NCBI RefSeq assembly: GCF_000425065.1
Contig: NZ_AULB01000003.1
Location: 1 to 64,000, forward strand
Origin: Actinomadura rifamycini DSM 43936
GTDB taxonomy: Bacteria; Actinomycetota; Actinomycetes; Streptosporangiales; Streptosporangiaceae
Length of the DNA: 64,000 bases
Reading direction: 5' to 3'
Position 1 is the first letter of the stretch. The number at the start of each line of letters is the position of its first letter. The notes beneath the pieces are model-generated. The model was not told the DNA's origin. It worked only from the letters and a program-made list of their open reading frames with translations, and made no database searches. This document shows, piece by piece, positions 50,808-60,719 of the stretch. The position numbers were made by a program, and so were the translations under genes.

Positions 50808-51635
50808 ATGGATTTCAACCGTCAGGTCATCGAGGAGTTCCGCGCCAATGACGGCCGCGTCGGGGGCATGTTCGAGGGCGGCCGGCTGCTCCTGCTGACG
50901 ACGACCGGCGCACGGTCCGGCGCCCGGCACACCGTCCCGCTCGGCTACCTGCCGGACGGGCCCGAGCGGCTGCTGGTCATCGCGTCCGCCGGCGGCGCCC
51001 CCCGGCACCCGGCCTGGTTCCGCAACCTCGTCGCGAACCCGCGCGTCACCATCGAGACCGGCGCGTTCACGCAGGAGGCGGACGCGTCCGTCCTGGACGG
51101 CGAGGAACGCGACCGGCTGTTCGCCCGCGCCGTCGAGGCCGACGCCGGATGGGCCGAGTACGAGGAGAAGTCCGGCCGCACGCTGCCGGTCGTCGCGCTC
51201 ACCCCCATCGACTCGGGTCCGCCGCGCGGCCCCCAGGGGCAGGGGCTCAAGCGGATCCACGGCGAGTTCCGCCGCGAGCTCGACGCGATCCGGCGGGAGG
51301 TCGCCGCGTCCGGAACGACGATCGGTGCCCAACTCCGCGTCAACTGCCTCACCTTCTGCCACGGGCTCGAGTTCCACCACGGGAGCGAGGACCGCATGAT
51401 CTTCCCGACTCTGGAGCGGAACCGTCCCGAGCTGGCCCCGGTCATCGACCTGCTCCGCGAGGAGCACGAGGTGCTGAAGGGCCTGCTGGCGGAGCTGCGG
51501 GCCGCGCTGGCGTCGGACGCGCCCGACCCCGCCGCGCTCGCGGCCGACGTCGACCGCCTCGTGGCCGAAGTGAACGCCCACCTCGACCACGAGGAGGAGC
51601 GGCTCGTGCCGGTCCTCGACGAGTTCGTGCTGTAG
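50808..51635 (+). CDS. F420-dependent (Ddn-like) oxidoreductase fused to hemerythrin domain
   Basis: 275 residues. Residues 1-130 match the deazaflavin-dependent nitroreductase family (GRLLLLTTTGARSGARHTVPLGYL; HPAWFRNLVANPRVTIETGA). Residues 145-275 are a hemerythrin-like four-helix bundle with histidine ligands in RIHGEF, FCHGLEFHHGSEDRMIFP, LREEHEVL and HLDHEEERLVP. The pairing joins an F420H2-dependent reductase with a di-iron O2/NO-binding module, which suggests oxidative or nitrosative stress sensing or detoxification by inference. The ATG follows AAAGGAGAG. Confidence 0.9.
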   Translation: MDFNRQVIEEFRANDGRVGGMFEGGRLLLLTTTGARSGARHTVPLGYLPDGPERLLVIASAGGAPRHPAWFRNLVANPRVTIETGAFTQEADASVLDGEERDRLFARAVEADAGWAEYEEKSGRTLPVVALTPIDSGPPRGPQGQGLKRIHGEFRRELDAIRREVAASGTTIGAQLRVNCLTFCHGLEFHHGSEDRMIFPTLERNRPELAPVIDLLREEHEVLKGLLAELRAALASDAPDPAALAADVDRLVAEVNAHLDHEEERLVPVLDEFVL

Positions 51636-51648
51636 GCGGGGCGGGCCG

Positions 51649-52602
51649 TCAGGCGAGGAAGTCGAACTCGCGGCCGACGCCGGCGGCGCGGGCGGCCTCG
51701 TACGCGGCCCAGCTCAGCGCGAGGTCCTGCCAGGGCAGGCCGACCGGCGCGTACACGGTCACCTCCTCGTCCCGCGCCCGGCCCGGGACCTCGCCGCGCA
51801 GCAGGTCGCGGAGGGTCCCGGCCGCGTGCTGGACGTCCAGGCCGGCGGACGCGAGGACGCCCGTCTCGACCGCGAACGCGATGTCGTCGACGACGACGCG
51901 GGCGTTCTTCAGCAGGTCGGGGCCGAGTTCGGCCTTGCCGGGCTCGTCCGCGCCGAGGGAGGTGACGTGCGTGCCGGGCGCGACGTCGGCGGCGTGCAGG
52001 AGCGGGCGGCGCGTCCAGGTGGCGGTGACGACGATCCCGGCGGCGCGGGCGGCGGCGCGCGGGTTCGGCGCGACGGACGCGGGCGCGCCGAGCCGCTCGC
52101 CGTGCCGTTCGGCGAACGCGGCGGCGCGTCCGGCGTCCACGTCGCAGACGGTGAGGGCGCGGACGGGACGCAGTTCGGCGAGGCCCCGCAGGACGAGTTC
52201 CGCCTGGGCGCCCGCGCCGACGACGGCGACCGTGTCGGCGGCGGGCCGGGCGAGCGCGTGGGTGCCGAGCGCGGCGGCGAGCCCGGTGCGCCACGCGGTG
52301 ACGGTGGCGGAGTCGAGCTGGGCGAGCAGCTCGCCGGTCTCCGCGTCGTGCAGGCAGACGACGCCGCGCAGCGCGGGCCGGTTCCCGGGGAACTTCGCGT
52401 TGACCTTCACGGTGTAGGCGGGCACGCCGGGGACGAGGCCGGGCAGCAGCGCCGTCGCGGTGCCGGGGCCGGGCAGCGGCGCGACCGTCCGGTGCGCCGC
52501 CGTCTCGGCAGGCGGGGCGGTGAAACCGCGGCGGATCGCGTCGAGGCACCCGGCGGGCTCGAGCAGCCCTTCCAGGTCGGAACGGTTCAGAAGGAGCGTC
52601 AC
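51649..52602 (-). CDS. Ornithine cyclodeaminase/mu-crystallin family protein
   Basis: 317 residues. YTVKVNAKFPGN (active-site Lys region), LDSATVTAWRTGLAAALG and the Rossmann motif VAVVGAGAQAELVLRGLAEL identify the OCD/mu-crystallin/alanine dehydrogenase family. Members are NAD(P)-dependent and deaminate or reduce amino acids or imino acids; the exact substrate cannot be told. GTG 52602 is the start. It is convergent with the Ddn-hemerythrin gene (13-bp gap). Confidence 0.88.
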   Translation of the reverse strand: MTLLLNRSDLEGLLEPAGCLDAIRRGFTAPPAETAAHRTVAPLPGPGTATALLPGLVPGVPAYTVKVNAKFPGNRPALRGVVCLHDAETGELLAQLDSATVTAWRTGLAAALGTHALARPAADTVAVVGAGAQAELVLRGLAELRPVRALTVCDVDAGRAAAFAERHGERLGAPASVAPNPRAAARAAGIVVTATWTRRPLLHAADVAPGTHVTSLGADEPGKAELGPDLLKNARVVVDDIAFAVETGVLASAGLDVQHAAGTLRDLLRGEVPGRARDEEVTVYAPVGLPWQDLALSWAAYEAARAAGVGREFDFLA

Positions 52603-52633
52603 CGGACCATTCTCCCGATCCGGGCGGGCGGCG

Positions 52634-53626
52634 TCACGGGCGGGGGCGCTGCCGCGCGGCGACGAGGGCGTCCCAGTCGGTGAGCCAGTCGCGCCCGTTC
52701 TCGTCGATGAACGAGCCGGGCGGCGGCGTCACCCGGTGCGCGGCGAGCCATTCGCCGGGGCGGTGCATGGACGGGCGGATCCGCCCGTCGCTCGGCATGA
52801 GCTGCGGCGGGATCGGCGCGGGCGGCGGCACCGGGGCGCTCTCGGCCGCCAGTTCCGCGACGTCCTTCTCCTCGGCCATCCCGATGGGGCCCTCGCGGCG
52901 CGCGTTGAAGAACTGGTTCACCGCCGGGTGCGTGCTGGACAGGACCATCTCGCGCGGCCCGAACATGACCAGGCCGCGGCGGAACAGCAGGCCGAGGTTG
53001 TCGGGGAGGACGCGGGCGGTGCCGATGTCGTGGGTGACGATGAGGAAGGTCGTCCCGAACTCGGCGTTGACGTCCACGAACAGCTGGTTGAGGTAGGCGG
53101 TGCGGACGGGGTCGAGGCCCGAGTCGGGCTCGTCGGCGAGGATGATCTCCGGTTCCAGGACGAGCGCGCGGGCGAGGCCGGCGCGCTTCTTCATCCCGCC
53201 GGAGATCTCGCCGGGCAGCTTGTCGCCCGAGCCGGACAGGCCGACCATGTCCATCTTCTCCAGGACGATCCTGCGGATCTCGGCCTCGCCCTTCCTCGTG
53301 TGCTCGCGGAGCGGGAACGCGATGTTGTCGAAGACGTTCATGGAGCCGAACAGGGCGCCGTCCTGGAACAGCACCCCGAACGTGCGGCGCATCCGGTACA
53401 GGTCGCGCTCGCGCAGGCGGGGGACGTCGCCGCCGCCGACGTAGACGTGGCCGCGGTCGGGGCGCAGCAGGCCGACGAGGTTCTTGAGGAACACGGACTT
53501 GCCGGTTCCGGAGGGGCCGAGCAGGGCGGAGATCTCCCCCGCCGGGACGGTGAGGGACACGTCGTCCCAGATCACCTGCCTCCCGAACGACTTCCTGAGC
53601 CCCTCCACCCGGATCTCGACGCCCAT
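52634..53626 (-). CDS. Mce/Mla-type ABC transporter ATPase
   Basis: 330 residues. Walker A LLGPSGTGKSVFLKNL (about 33), Q-loop FGVLFQDGALF, signature EISGGMKKRAGLARAL (about 140), Walker B EIILADEPDSGLD and the H-loop in IVTHDIG are all intact. The GTGKS P-loop and SGGMKKR signature are those of MlaF/Mkl-type ATPases that power Mce lipid importers. A C-terminal extension (about 250-330) is Pro-rich, as in Mkl. No YrbE permease or Mce gene is nearby, so it probably serves transporters elsewhere. The ATG at 53626 follows GGGAGGG. Confidence 0.92.
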   Translation of the reverse strand: MGVEIRVEGLRKSFGRQVIWDDVSLTVPAGEISALLGPSGTGKSVFLKNLVGLLRPDRGHVYVGGGDVPRLRERDLYRMRRTFGVLFQDGALFGSMNVFDNIAFPLREHTRKGEAEIRRIVLEKMDMVGLSGSGDKLPGEISGGMKKRAGLARALVLEPEIILADEPDSGLDPVRTAYLNQLFVDVNAEFGTTFLIVTHDIGTARVLPDNLGLLFRRGLVMFGPREMVLSSTHPAVNQFFNARREGPIGMAEEKDVAELAAESAPVPPPAPIPPQLMPSDGRIRPSMHRPGEWLAAHRVTPPPGSFIDENGRDWLTDWDALVAARQRPRP

Positions 53627-54024
53627 GGGCCCTCCCGTGCCTTCCGCGCGGGACCGGGGGCGGCGGGGGTTCCGCCGGCGCTCGTCCGGCCCCCCGTCCC
53701 TCCGTTGTACGCCCCGATCGGCCCGGTGGGGAGGCCCAGCGTGCGCCGGATCGGGCCCGGACCGGCGGCGGTCCGAGCGGCGGTCCGGACGGTGGTCCGG
53801 GGGGCGGGCCGGGGCCTTATCGAACGCGCGATTGAACATTGAACGGCACGTCGAACGGCGCCCCCCTCACTCCGCCCGCCGCCTGCGGCTCCGCACTCAA
53901 CGTGCCAACGGGTTCACACATGTTTGTCACCTTCTTGCCTTACGTCTGCTTTGCCGGTTCCTCAACCATGTGCGGTGTCTCCGGCGCGCCATCGGGGCGT
54001 GCCAGCTCCCCCCTGGAGGCACGA
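53627..54024. other. 398-bp divergent intergenic region
   Basis: No gene is seen. From about 53767 to 53803 three imperfect GCGGTCCGgacg-like repeats follow each other. ATTGAAC is repeated in tandem at 53831-53844. The AT-richer part around 53915-53970 probably holds the protease promoter, but no hexamer pair is convincing. Confidence 0.5.
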
Positions 54025-55083
54025 ATGTCCAAGCGTCACGGACGCGCCCGCGCCGCCGCCGCAACCGCCGCCGCGGCGGCCGGCCTCGCGGCGGCCGCCC
54101 TCGTCACCGCCCCGCCGGCGGCCGCCGCACCCGCGGCCCCGGGCGCCCCCGACCAGGTGGCCGCCCAGCTCGCCGAGCGGCTCGGCGCCCGCAGCGCGGG
54201 CGCCTACCTCGACTCGTCCACCGACAAGCTCGTCGTCACCGTCACCGACGCCGCCGCCGCGCGGACCGTCCGCGCGGCGGGCGCGCAGCCGAAGACGGTC
54301 GAGCGCAGCGGCGCCGACCTGAAGGAGGTCATGGCCGAGCTGAAGCGGGACGCGACCGTCCCCGGCACCGCGTGGGCGATCGACCCCGTGTCCAACAAGG
54401 TCGTGCTGACGATGGACAGCACCGTCAAGGGCGCGAACCTGGAGAAGGTGCGCGGCGAGGCCGCCCAGCACGGCGCGGCCGTCCGCACCGAGCGGGTCGC
54501 CGGCGAGTTCCGCATGTTCACCGCCGGCGGCCAGGCCATCTACGCGGGCGGCGGCCGCTGCTCGCTCGGCTTCAACGTCCGCAGCGGCAGCACCTACTAC
54601 TTCCTGACGGCGGGGCACTGCACCGCCATCGGGTCGACCTGGACGGACGGCAGCGGGCGCACCCTCGGCCGCAACTACGCCAGCAGCTTCCCCGGCAACG
54701 ACTACGGCGTCGTGCGGTACACGTCGACCCCGCAGGACACCCGCGGCGTCGTCCACCTGTACGGCGGCGGCACGCAGGACATCACGCGGGCCGGCAACGC
54801 GACGGTCGGCCAGAGCGTCACCCGCAGCGGCAGCACCACCGGCGTCCACCGCGGCCAGGTCACCGCCCTCAACCAGACCGTCAACTACGCGGAGGGCAGC
54901 GTCAGCGGCCTCATCCGGACGACCGTGTGCGCCGAGCCGGGCGACAGCGGCGGGTCGCTGTTCTCCGGGTCGACCGCGCTGGGCCTGACCTCGGGCGGCA
55001 GCGGCAACTGCACCTGGGGCGGCACCACGTTCTTCCAGCCGGTCACCGAGCCCCTGTCCCGGTACGGCCTGAGCGTGTACTGA
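54025..55083 (+). CDS. Secreted chymotrypsin-like (S1E, streptogrisin-type) protease with propeptide
   Basis: 352 residues. A signal peptide (1-36, ending AAAAAP) is followed by an alpha-lytic-type propeptide (about 40-165) and the mature protease (about 170-352). The triad is His198 (TAGHC), Asp226 (GNDYGVV) and Ser308 (GDSGGS). Cysteine pairs 179/199 and 302/329 match the family disulfides. The propeptide assists folding and is then cleaved off. The start ATG 54025 has GGAGG seven bases upstream. Likely specificity is for large hydrophobic P1 residues, as in streptogrisins. Confidence 0.95.
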   Translation: MSKRHGRARAAAATAAAAAGLAAAALVTAPPAAAAPAAPGAPDQVAAQLAERLGARSAGAYLDSSTDKLVVTVTDAAAARTVRAAGAQPKTVERSGADLKEVMAELKRDATVPGTAWAIDPVSNKVVLTMDSTVKGANLEKVRGEAAQHGAAVRTERVAGEFRMFTAGGQAIYAGGGRCSLGFNVRSGSTYYFLTAGHCTAIGSTWTDGSGRTLGRNYASSFPGNDYGVVRYTSTPQDTRGVVHLYGGGTQDITRAGNATVGQSVTRSGSTTGVHRGQVTALNQTVNYAEGSVSGLIRTTVCAEPGDSGGSLFSGSTALGLTSGGSGNCTWGGTTFFQPVTEPLSRYGLSVY

Positions 55084-55114
55084 TCCCGGACCCGATCCGG
55101 CGAACCTCACAGGT

Positions 55115-55143
55115 CCGGCGCGCACCGACCCGGTGCGCGCCGG
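55115..55143. terminator. Hairpin between convergent genes
   Basis: CCGGCGCGCACCG (55115-55127) pairs perfectly with CGGTGCGCGCCGG (55131-55143) over 3 nt, between the protease and the thioesterase genes. It can serve both. Confidence 0.8.
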
Positions 55144-55172
55144 TCCCCTGTTCGCGCCGGTCCCCTGTTCGC
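55139..55172 (+). repeat. 17-bp perfect tandem repeat
   Basis: Two identical adjacent copies of GCCGGTCCCCTGTTCGC, the first overlapping the terminator arm. It is noncoding and probably a replication-slippage duplication. Confidence 0.9.
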
Positions 55173-55195
55173 GCCGATCTCCGAAGGGGTCCGCG

Positions 55196-55930
55196 CTAGA
55201 CGGCGGGGACCTCGAGGGTCCGCAGGACCTCGGCGATCACGTCGGGCTGCCGGTCGGCCAGGTAGAAGTGGCCGCCCGGCAGCGTCCTGAGGGCGAACCG
55301 GCCGTCGGTGACGTCCGCCCATCCGGCGGCCTGGTCCGCCGTGACGTGCGGGTCGTCGTCCCCGATGATCGCCGTGACCGGGACGGCGAGCCGGGTGCCG
55401 TCCCGGTGCGCGTAGCCCTCGATCAGCGCGAAGTCGTTGCGGACGTACGGCAGGACGAGCTCCCGCAGCTCCGGGTCGCGCAGCGCCTCGGCGTCCGTCC
55501 CGCCGAGCTTCACCATCTCGGCGACCAGCCCGTCGTCGTCGCGCTCGGCGACCCGGTCGTCCCCCCGGTCGTGCGGCGGGCGGGCACCGGACACGAACAG
55601 GTGCACGGGGGCGCTCCCCCGCTCCTGCAGCAGCCGCGCCGCCTCGTAGGCGATGACGGCGCCCATGCTGTGCCCGAACAGCGCGGCCGGGCGGTCGACG
55701 AGCGGCGCCATCGCGCCCGCGACGAGCCGCGCGAGCTGGTGCGGGTCGGTGACGAGCGGCTCGCCCATCCGGTCGGCGCGCCCCGGGTACTGCACGGCGT
55801 GGACCTCGACGGCGGGGCTGATCTCCTTGGCCCAGGTCCGGTAGAACACCGCCGACCCGCCCGCGTGCGGCAGGCAGAACAGCCGCATGGACGCCCAGGG
55901 GCGCGGCTCGGCGCAGCGGAACCAGCTCAC
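55196..55930 (-). CDS. Type II thioesterase of the NRPS cluster
   Basis: 244 residues, alpha/beta hydrolase of the TEII/GrsT group: LFCLPHAGGSAVFYRTWA, HAVQYPGRADRM, nucleophile FGHSMGA (Ser), IGDDDPH (Asp) and LPGGHFYL (His). It frees stalled acyl groups from carrier domains. The GTG start at 55930 overlaps the acetyltransferase stop and has GGAGGAG upstream. It is the last gene of the NRPS operon in this window. Confidence 0.93.
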   Translation of the reverse strand: MSWFRCAEPRPWASMRLFCLPHAGGSAVFYRTWAKEISPAVEVHAVQYPGRADRMGEPLVTDPHQLARLVAGAMAPLVDRPAALFGHSMGAVIAYEAARLLQERGSAPVHLFVSGARPPHDRGDDRVAERDDDGLVAEMVKLGGTDAEALRDPELRELVLPYVRNDFALIEGYAHRDGTRLAVPVTAIIGDDDPHVTADQAAGWADVTDGRFALRTLPGGHFYLADRQPDVIAEVLRTLEVPAV

Positions 55931-56565
55931 GTGATCAACTCCTCCTCGCCCCGGCGGGGGACGGCGCGCGGATCGCGCGGCAGCGGCCACGGCGCCGTCC
56001 GGGGGTCGGGGACGAGCTTGGGGGCAACGGTCTCCGCGGCCACCTTAAAGCCCCGGCGCCGGTAGTTCGCCATCGCGTTGGGGTGGTCGAGGCTGCTGGT
56101 GCGCAGCCACACCCGCGTGGCCGGGCCGGCGCCCGGCGCCCACAGCTCGCCGCGCCGCCACGCCCGCCGGACGCACTGCTCCACCAGGTACCCGCCGCAG
56201 CCGCGGCCGACGAACGCGGGACCCAGCCCGACCAGGTGGATCTCGGTGTCGCCGCCGGGCTGCGCCTCGATCTCGAAGAACCCGGCGACGGTGCCCTCGG
56301 CCATCGCGATCCACGTGCCCAGCTCGGGGCGCTCCACCCAGGCGCACCAGTCGGCGTGCGTCCAGCCGAACCGGTCGGTCCAGCAGACGCGGGCGCCGAC
56401 CAGCGCGTACAGGGCGCGGTTGACCTCGGCGGAGGGCCGCCGGGCCAGCGTGAACGTCATCTCGGCGCCGGGCAGCGGCGCGGGGCGCAGGTCGGCGGCG
56501 TCGAGCATCTCCATCGTCCACTCGGTGACGGCGGGGACTTCGACGGGCTCTCCCGGGCTAGTCAC
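55927..56565 (-). CDS. GNAT-family N-acetyltransferase
   Basis: 212 residues, GCN5-related fold: AGFFEIEAQ (strand 4), [27 protein letters not shown] (acetyl-CoA loop, GRGCGG) and [22 protein letters not shown]. It lies between the MbtH and thioesterase genes with overlapping ends (GTG 56565; stop inside the next start), so it is co-translated. It may acylate the peptide product or a precursor, or protect the host; which of these cannot be decided here. Confidence 0.85.
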   Translation of the reverse strand: MTSPGEPVEVPAVTEWTMEMLDAADLRPAPLPGAEMTFTLARRPSAEVNRALYALVGARVCWTDRFGWTHADWCAWVERPELGTWIAMAEGTVAGFFEIEAQPGGDTEIHLVGLGPAFVGRGCGGYLVEQCVRRAWRRGELWAPGAGPATRVWLRTSSLDHPNAMANYRRRGFKVAAETVAPKLVPDPRTAPWPLPRDPRAVPRRGEEELIT

Positions 56566-56767
56566 CCATGGCCTCGACGAGGCTCTTGGGCCGCATGTCG
56601 GTCCAGTTCTCGTCGACGTACCGCAGGCAGGCGTCGCGCGTGTCCTCGTCCTTCGCCACGGTCCAGCCGGCGGGGACCTCCGCGAAGGACGGCCACAGCG
56701 AGTGCTGGCCCTCGTCGTTGACGAGCACGAGGTACGTGCCGTCGGGGTCCTCGAACGGGTTCGTCAT
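56558..56767 (-). CDS. MbtH-like protein
   Basis: 69 residues with the family hallmarks [33 protein letters not shown] and WTDMRPKSL. It binds and activates NRPS adenylation domains. The ATG is 1 bp after the stop of the terminal NRPS gene. Confidence 0.97.
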   Translation of the reverse strand: MTNPFEDPDGTYLVLVNDEGQHSLWPSFAEVPAGWTVAKDEDTRDACLRYVDENWTDMRPKSLVEAMGD

Positions 56768-56768
56768 G

Positions 56769-59700
56769 TCATCCCTTTCCGGTCTCGCTGTGGAGTTTGT
56801 CGAGCCTTGCGGCGAGCACGGCGCCGATCTCGGCGGCGGGGCCGGGCTCCATCAGCAGGTGGTGGTCGACGTCGATCGGGTACTCCTCGACGCCGCCGTC
56901 GACGAGCGGGCCCCAGTTCGCCCGCCCGGTGGGGGAGTCGGCGGTGCGCCCCCTGAGCGCGGTGAAGAACACCACGTCGCCGCGGTACCGGCCGGGCCGG
57001 TACTCCTCGGCGTGCCGGAGCCCGTTCTCGTAGTTGCGGTAGACGTTGACGAGGTCGTCCTCGCCGAGGGTGGCGAGGGCGTCCTCGCGCTCGGCGAGCA
57101 CCGCCATGATCCGCGCCATGTCGGGGGCGCCGTCCGCGGCGATCATCCCGGCGTCGATGCCGATGGCCTGGAGCAGCTCGGGCAGGACCTCGCGGCGCTC
57201 GGACTCGAGGTCCTGCCCGTGGTAGGCGTCGATGAGCGCGAGCATCCCGACCTCCTCTCCCGCGGCCCGGAGGCGGACGGCCATCTCGTAGGCGACGAGC
57301 CCGCCGAGCGACCAGCCCGCGAGGTGGTAGGGGCCGGACGGGCGGACGGCGCGGATCTGCGCCAGGTAGTCCTCGGCCATCTCCTCGACCGACCCCGGCA
57401 GCTCGGACCGGGTGAACGCCCGCGCCTGGAGCCCGTAGACGGGCTGGTCGGGTCCGAGGTGCCGCCGGAACTGCAGGTAGCCCCACGCGAGGCCCCCGGC
57501 GGGGTGCACGAAGAACACCGGCGGCCGCGTCCCGGACGCCCGGATCGGGAGCAGCACCTCGAAGCCGAGCCGGTCCTCGGGGTCGCCGACGCGGGTGAGG
57601 GCCTCGACCGTCTGGTGGGTGAACACGTCCTTGGGGGTCAGCTCGATGCCGGCCTGCCGGGCGCGGGTGACGACCTTCAGCGCGGTGATGCTGTCGCCGC
57701 CGAGGTCGAAGAAGCTGACGTCCGCGCCGACCTCGTCGAGGCCGAGGACGCCCGCGACGATCCCGGCGAGCCGCTCCTCCTCGGGGGTGGCCGGGGGGCG
57801 CCCGGCGGCGGCCTCCCCGTAGTCGGGGGCGGGCAGCGCGCGGCGGTCGAGCTTGCCGTTGGGCCCGACGGGGAACGTGTCGAGCCGGACGAACGCCGCG
57901 GGCACCATGTACTCGGGGAGCCGGCGGGCGACGAACCGCCGCAGGCCGCCCGTCCCGTCCCCGTCCCCGTCCCCGGCGGGCAGGCCGGGGGCGATGACGT
58001 ACGCGACGAGCGACTTCACGCCGGGCGCGTCCTCGCGGGCGACGACGGCGACGTTCGCGACGGCGGGGTGCGCGGCGACCGCGGCCTCGATCTCGCCCAG
58101 CTCGATGCGGAAGCCCCGCACCTTCACCTGGAAGTCGGCGCGGTCGACGTACTCCAGGGTGCCGCCGGGGCGCCACCGCACCAGGTCGCCCGTCCGGTAC
58201 ATGCGGTCGCCGGGCGCGCCGTACGGGTCGGCGACGTACCGCTCGGCGGTGAGCGCCGGGCGGCGCAGGTAGCCGCGGCCGAGCCCGGCGCCCGCGATGT
58301 ACGCCTCCCCCACCACCCCGGGCGGGACGGGCCGCAGGCCCGCGTCCAGCACGTAGACGCGCATGTCGCCGATCGGGCGGCCCAGCACGGCGGACGTCTC
58401 GGCGGGGTCGGCGAGCGGGCCGCGCAGCCCGGTGACGGTCGTGTACGTGGTGGCCTCGGTCGGCCCGTACACGTTGCCGACCTCGGTGCCGGGGCACGCG
58501 GCGAGGACCTTGCGGACCGCCGCCGGGGATCCGGCCTCGCCGCCGGTGAGCACCTCGCGGAGCCGCGCGAACGCCTGCGGCCGCTCGTCCGCGACGAGGT
58601 TGAACAGGGTCGTGGTGAGGAACAGGCCGGTGAGGTCGCCGTCCTCGGCGAGCCGCTCGATGGCGGCGCCGTCGAGGTGGCCGGGCGGCGCGACGACGGC
58701 CGTGCCGCCGTGCAGCAGCGGCGTCCACAGCTCGTAGAGCGACGCGTCGAACGCGTGCGGCGAGTGCACCAGGACGCGGTCGTGGGCCCCGCCGCGCAGC
58801 CGTCCGTCCGTGGCGAGGTCGACGGCGTCGCGGTGCCGGAGCATCACGCCCTTCGGCACGCCCGTCGACCCGGAGGTGAACAGGACGCACGCGAGCTGCT
58901 CGGGGTGGCACGGGACGCCGGGGTCGGTGCCGGGCAGCGCGGCGAGTTCGGGGTCGCCGTCGAGGTCGAGGACGTGCGCGGACGTCTCCAGGTCCGCGGC
59001 GCGCCCGCGCATCGGCGCGTTCACCACGAGGACGGGCGCCGCGACCTCGGCGACCGCCCACGCGGTGCGCTCGGCCGGGTACCCGTGGTGGATCGGCGCG
59101 TACGCGCCGCCCGCCTTGAGGATCGCGAGGGACGCGACGGCGATGTCGGCGGACCGCTCCAGCAGCACGGCGACCGGCACGTCCCGCCCGACCCCGAGCC
59201 CGATGAGCCGGTGCGCGAGCCGGTTGGCGCGCTCGTCCAGGTCGGCGTAGGTGAGCGACGCGCCGGTGTGCGGCGTCCGGACGGCGACCGCGCCGGGCGC
59301 GGCGGCGACCCGCTCGGCGAAGACGCCGGTGACGGTGCGGGCGGGGCGGCCGGTCTCCGGTCCCTGCCAGTCGCGCAGGACGAGCGCGCGCTCCTCGGCG
59401 TCGAGGACGTCGACGGCGCCGAGCGGCAGGCCGGGCCGGTGCGCGATCGCCTCGAGGACGCGGACCAGCCGCCGCATCAGCCGTTCGGCGTCGTCCGGCG
59501 GGAACAGGTCGGTGCGGTGGTCGATCCGCAGCGACAGCGCCCGGCCGGGGACGGCCGCGAACGTCAGCGGGTAGTGGCTGGCGTCGTGGCCGTCCACGCC
59601 GTGCAGGGACAGCCCGCCGAGGTCGGTGCCCGCGGCGTCGGGGTCGAACGGGTAGTTCTCCAGCACCGTCATCGTGTCGAACAGCGCCCGGCCGCCCGCG

Positions 59701-60719
59701 AGCCGCTGCACGTCGGAGAGGCCGAGGTGGTGGTGCGGCATCAGCGCGGCCTGCTCGTCCTGCAGCCGGGTGAGCGCGGCGGCGACGGTGTCGGCGGGGC
59801 GGACCCGCACCCGGATCGGCAGCGTGTTGATGAACAGGCCGATCATCTGCTCGACGCCCTGCAGTTCGGGGGGCCGTCCGGACACGGCGGCGCCGAACAC
59901 GACGTCCGTGCTCCCGGTGAGGCGGCCCAGCAGGACGCCCCACGCGAGCTGCAGGACGGTGTTGAGGGTGACGCCCTGCGCGCGGGCGCGCGCGCCGAGC
60001 GCGGCGGTGAGGTCTTCGGTGAGGCGGGTGCGGACCCGTCCCGGCGTCTCCGCGCCGGGCTCGGACGCGCCGGGCGCGACGAGCGCGGGCTCGGTGAACC
60101 CGTCGAGGGCGCGGCGCCAGGCGTCCTCGGCGGCGGCCCGGTCCTGCTGCGCGAGCCACGCGAGGTAGTTCTTGTACGGGGCGACGCGCGGCATGCCGGT
60201 GTCGTCGCCCTTCGCCAGGTAGAGCGCGAACAGCTCGGTCTGCAGGACGGGCGTGGACCAGCCGTCGAGCAGGATGTGGTGGTTGGTGAACACCATGCGG
60301 TGCAGGTCGTCGCCCAGCCGGATGAGCAGGAACCGCAGCAGCGGCGGCTTCGCCATGTCGAACGGCCGGGCCCGCTCGGCGTCCGCGAGCCGCCGCGCCT
60401 CCGCCTCCCGGTCGGCGTCCGGCAGGCCGGTCAGGTCGGCGTCCCGCCAGGGCAGCTTCACCGTGCGGTGGACGACCTGGACGGGCGAGCCCTCCTTGCG
60501 CTGCCGGAACCCGGCGCGCAGGTTCGCGTGGCGGCGCAGCAGCGTCGCGGCGGCGGCCCGCAGCGCGTCCGCGTCCAGCGGTCCGCGCAGGTCGAACACG
60601 ATCTGCGCCGTGTAGACGTCGCGGTCCGAGTCGTACAGGGCGTGGAAGAACAGCCCCTGCTGCAGGGGGGACAGCGGGAGGATGTCCTCGAGTTGCGACG
60701 TGCTCAATCGTCCTCCCAT
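56769..60719 (-). CDS. NRPS terminal module: C-A-T-TE
   Basis: 1316 residues. The condensation domain (about 1-430) has [11 protein letters not shown] as its HHxxxDG. The adenylation domain (about 460-970) has [13 protein letters not shown] and YRTGDLVRW; specificity residues read by hand against PheA are D A Y F L G V T Y K. The closest code I recall is the Ile one (DGFFLGVVYK, 7 of 10), so a branched hydrophobic residue is a weak guess. The carrier domain is [13 protein letters not shown] (about 1000). The type I thioesterase has GWSLGG (Ser about 1138) and releases the product. It follows an epimerising module, so the C domain should be of the D-accepting type. ATG 60719 overlaps the previous stop by 16 bp. 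Confidence 0.93.
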   Translation of the reverse strand: MGGRLSTSQLEDILPLSPLQQGLFFHALYDSDRDVYTAQIVFDLRGPLDADALRAAAATLLRRHANLRAGFRQRKEGSPVQVVHRTVKLPWRDADLTGLPDADREAEARRLADAERARPFDMAKPPLLRFLLIRLGDDLHRMVFTNHHILLDGWSTPVLQTELFALYLAKGDDTGMPRVAPYKNYLAWLAQQDRAAAEDAWRRALDGFTEPALVAPGASEPGAETPGRVRTRLTEDLTAALGARARAQGVTLNTVLQLAWGVLLGRLTGSTDVVFGAAVSGRPPELQGVEQMIGLFINTLPIRVRVRPADTVAAALTRLQDEQAALMPHHHLGLSDVQRLAGGRALFDTMTVLENYPFDPDAAGTDLGGLSLHGVDGHDASHYPLTFAAVPGRALSLRIDHRTDLFPPDDAERLMRRLVRVLEAIAHRPGLPLGAVDVLDAEERALVLRDWQGPETGRPARTVTGVFAERVAAAPGAVAVRTPHTGASLTYADLDERANRLAHRLIGLGVGRDVPVAVLLERSADIAVASLAILKAGGAYAPIHHGYPAERTAWAVAEVAAPVLVVNAPMRGRAADLETSAHVLDLDGDPELAALPGTDPGVPCHPEQLACVLFTSGSTGVPKGVMLRHRDAVDLATDGRLRGGAHDRVLVHSPHAFDASLYELWTPLLHGGTAVVAPPGHLDGAAIERLAEDGDLTGLFLTTTLFNLVADERPQAFARLREVLTGGEAGSPAAVRKVLAACPGTEVGNVYGPTEATTYTTVTGLRGPLADPAETSAVLGRPIGDMRVYVLDAGLRPVPPGVVGEAYIAGAGLGRGYLRRPALTAERYVADPYGAPGDRMYRTGDLVRWRPGGTLEYVDRADFQVKVRGFRIELGEIEAAVAAHPAVANVAVVAREDAPGVKSLVAYVIAPGLPAGDGDGDGTGGLRRFVARRLPEYMVPAAFVRLDTFPVGPNGKLDRRALPAPDYGEAAAGRPPATPEEERLAGIVAGVLGLDEVGADVSFFDLGGDSITALKVVTRARQAGIELTPKDVFTHQTVEALTRVGDPEDRLGFEVLLPIRASGTRPPVFFVHPAGGLAWGYLQFRRHLGPDQPVYGLQARAFTRSELPGSVEEMAEDYLAQIRAVRPSGPYHLAGWSLGGLVAYEMAVRLRAAGEEVGMLALIDAYHGQDLESERREVLPELLQAIGIDAGMIAADGAPDMARIMAVLAEREDALATLGEDDLVNVYRNYENGLRHAEEYRPGRYRGDVVFFTALRGRTADSPTGRANWGPLVDGGVEEYPIDVDHHLLMEPGPAAEIGAVLAARLDKLHSETGKG

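Noticed and set aside
45819-51590. 1923-codon minus-strand open frame
   Set aside because: It runs antisense through four well-supported genes and their intergenic regions with Arg/Gly/Val-rich low-complexity sequence; an artefact of high GC.
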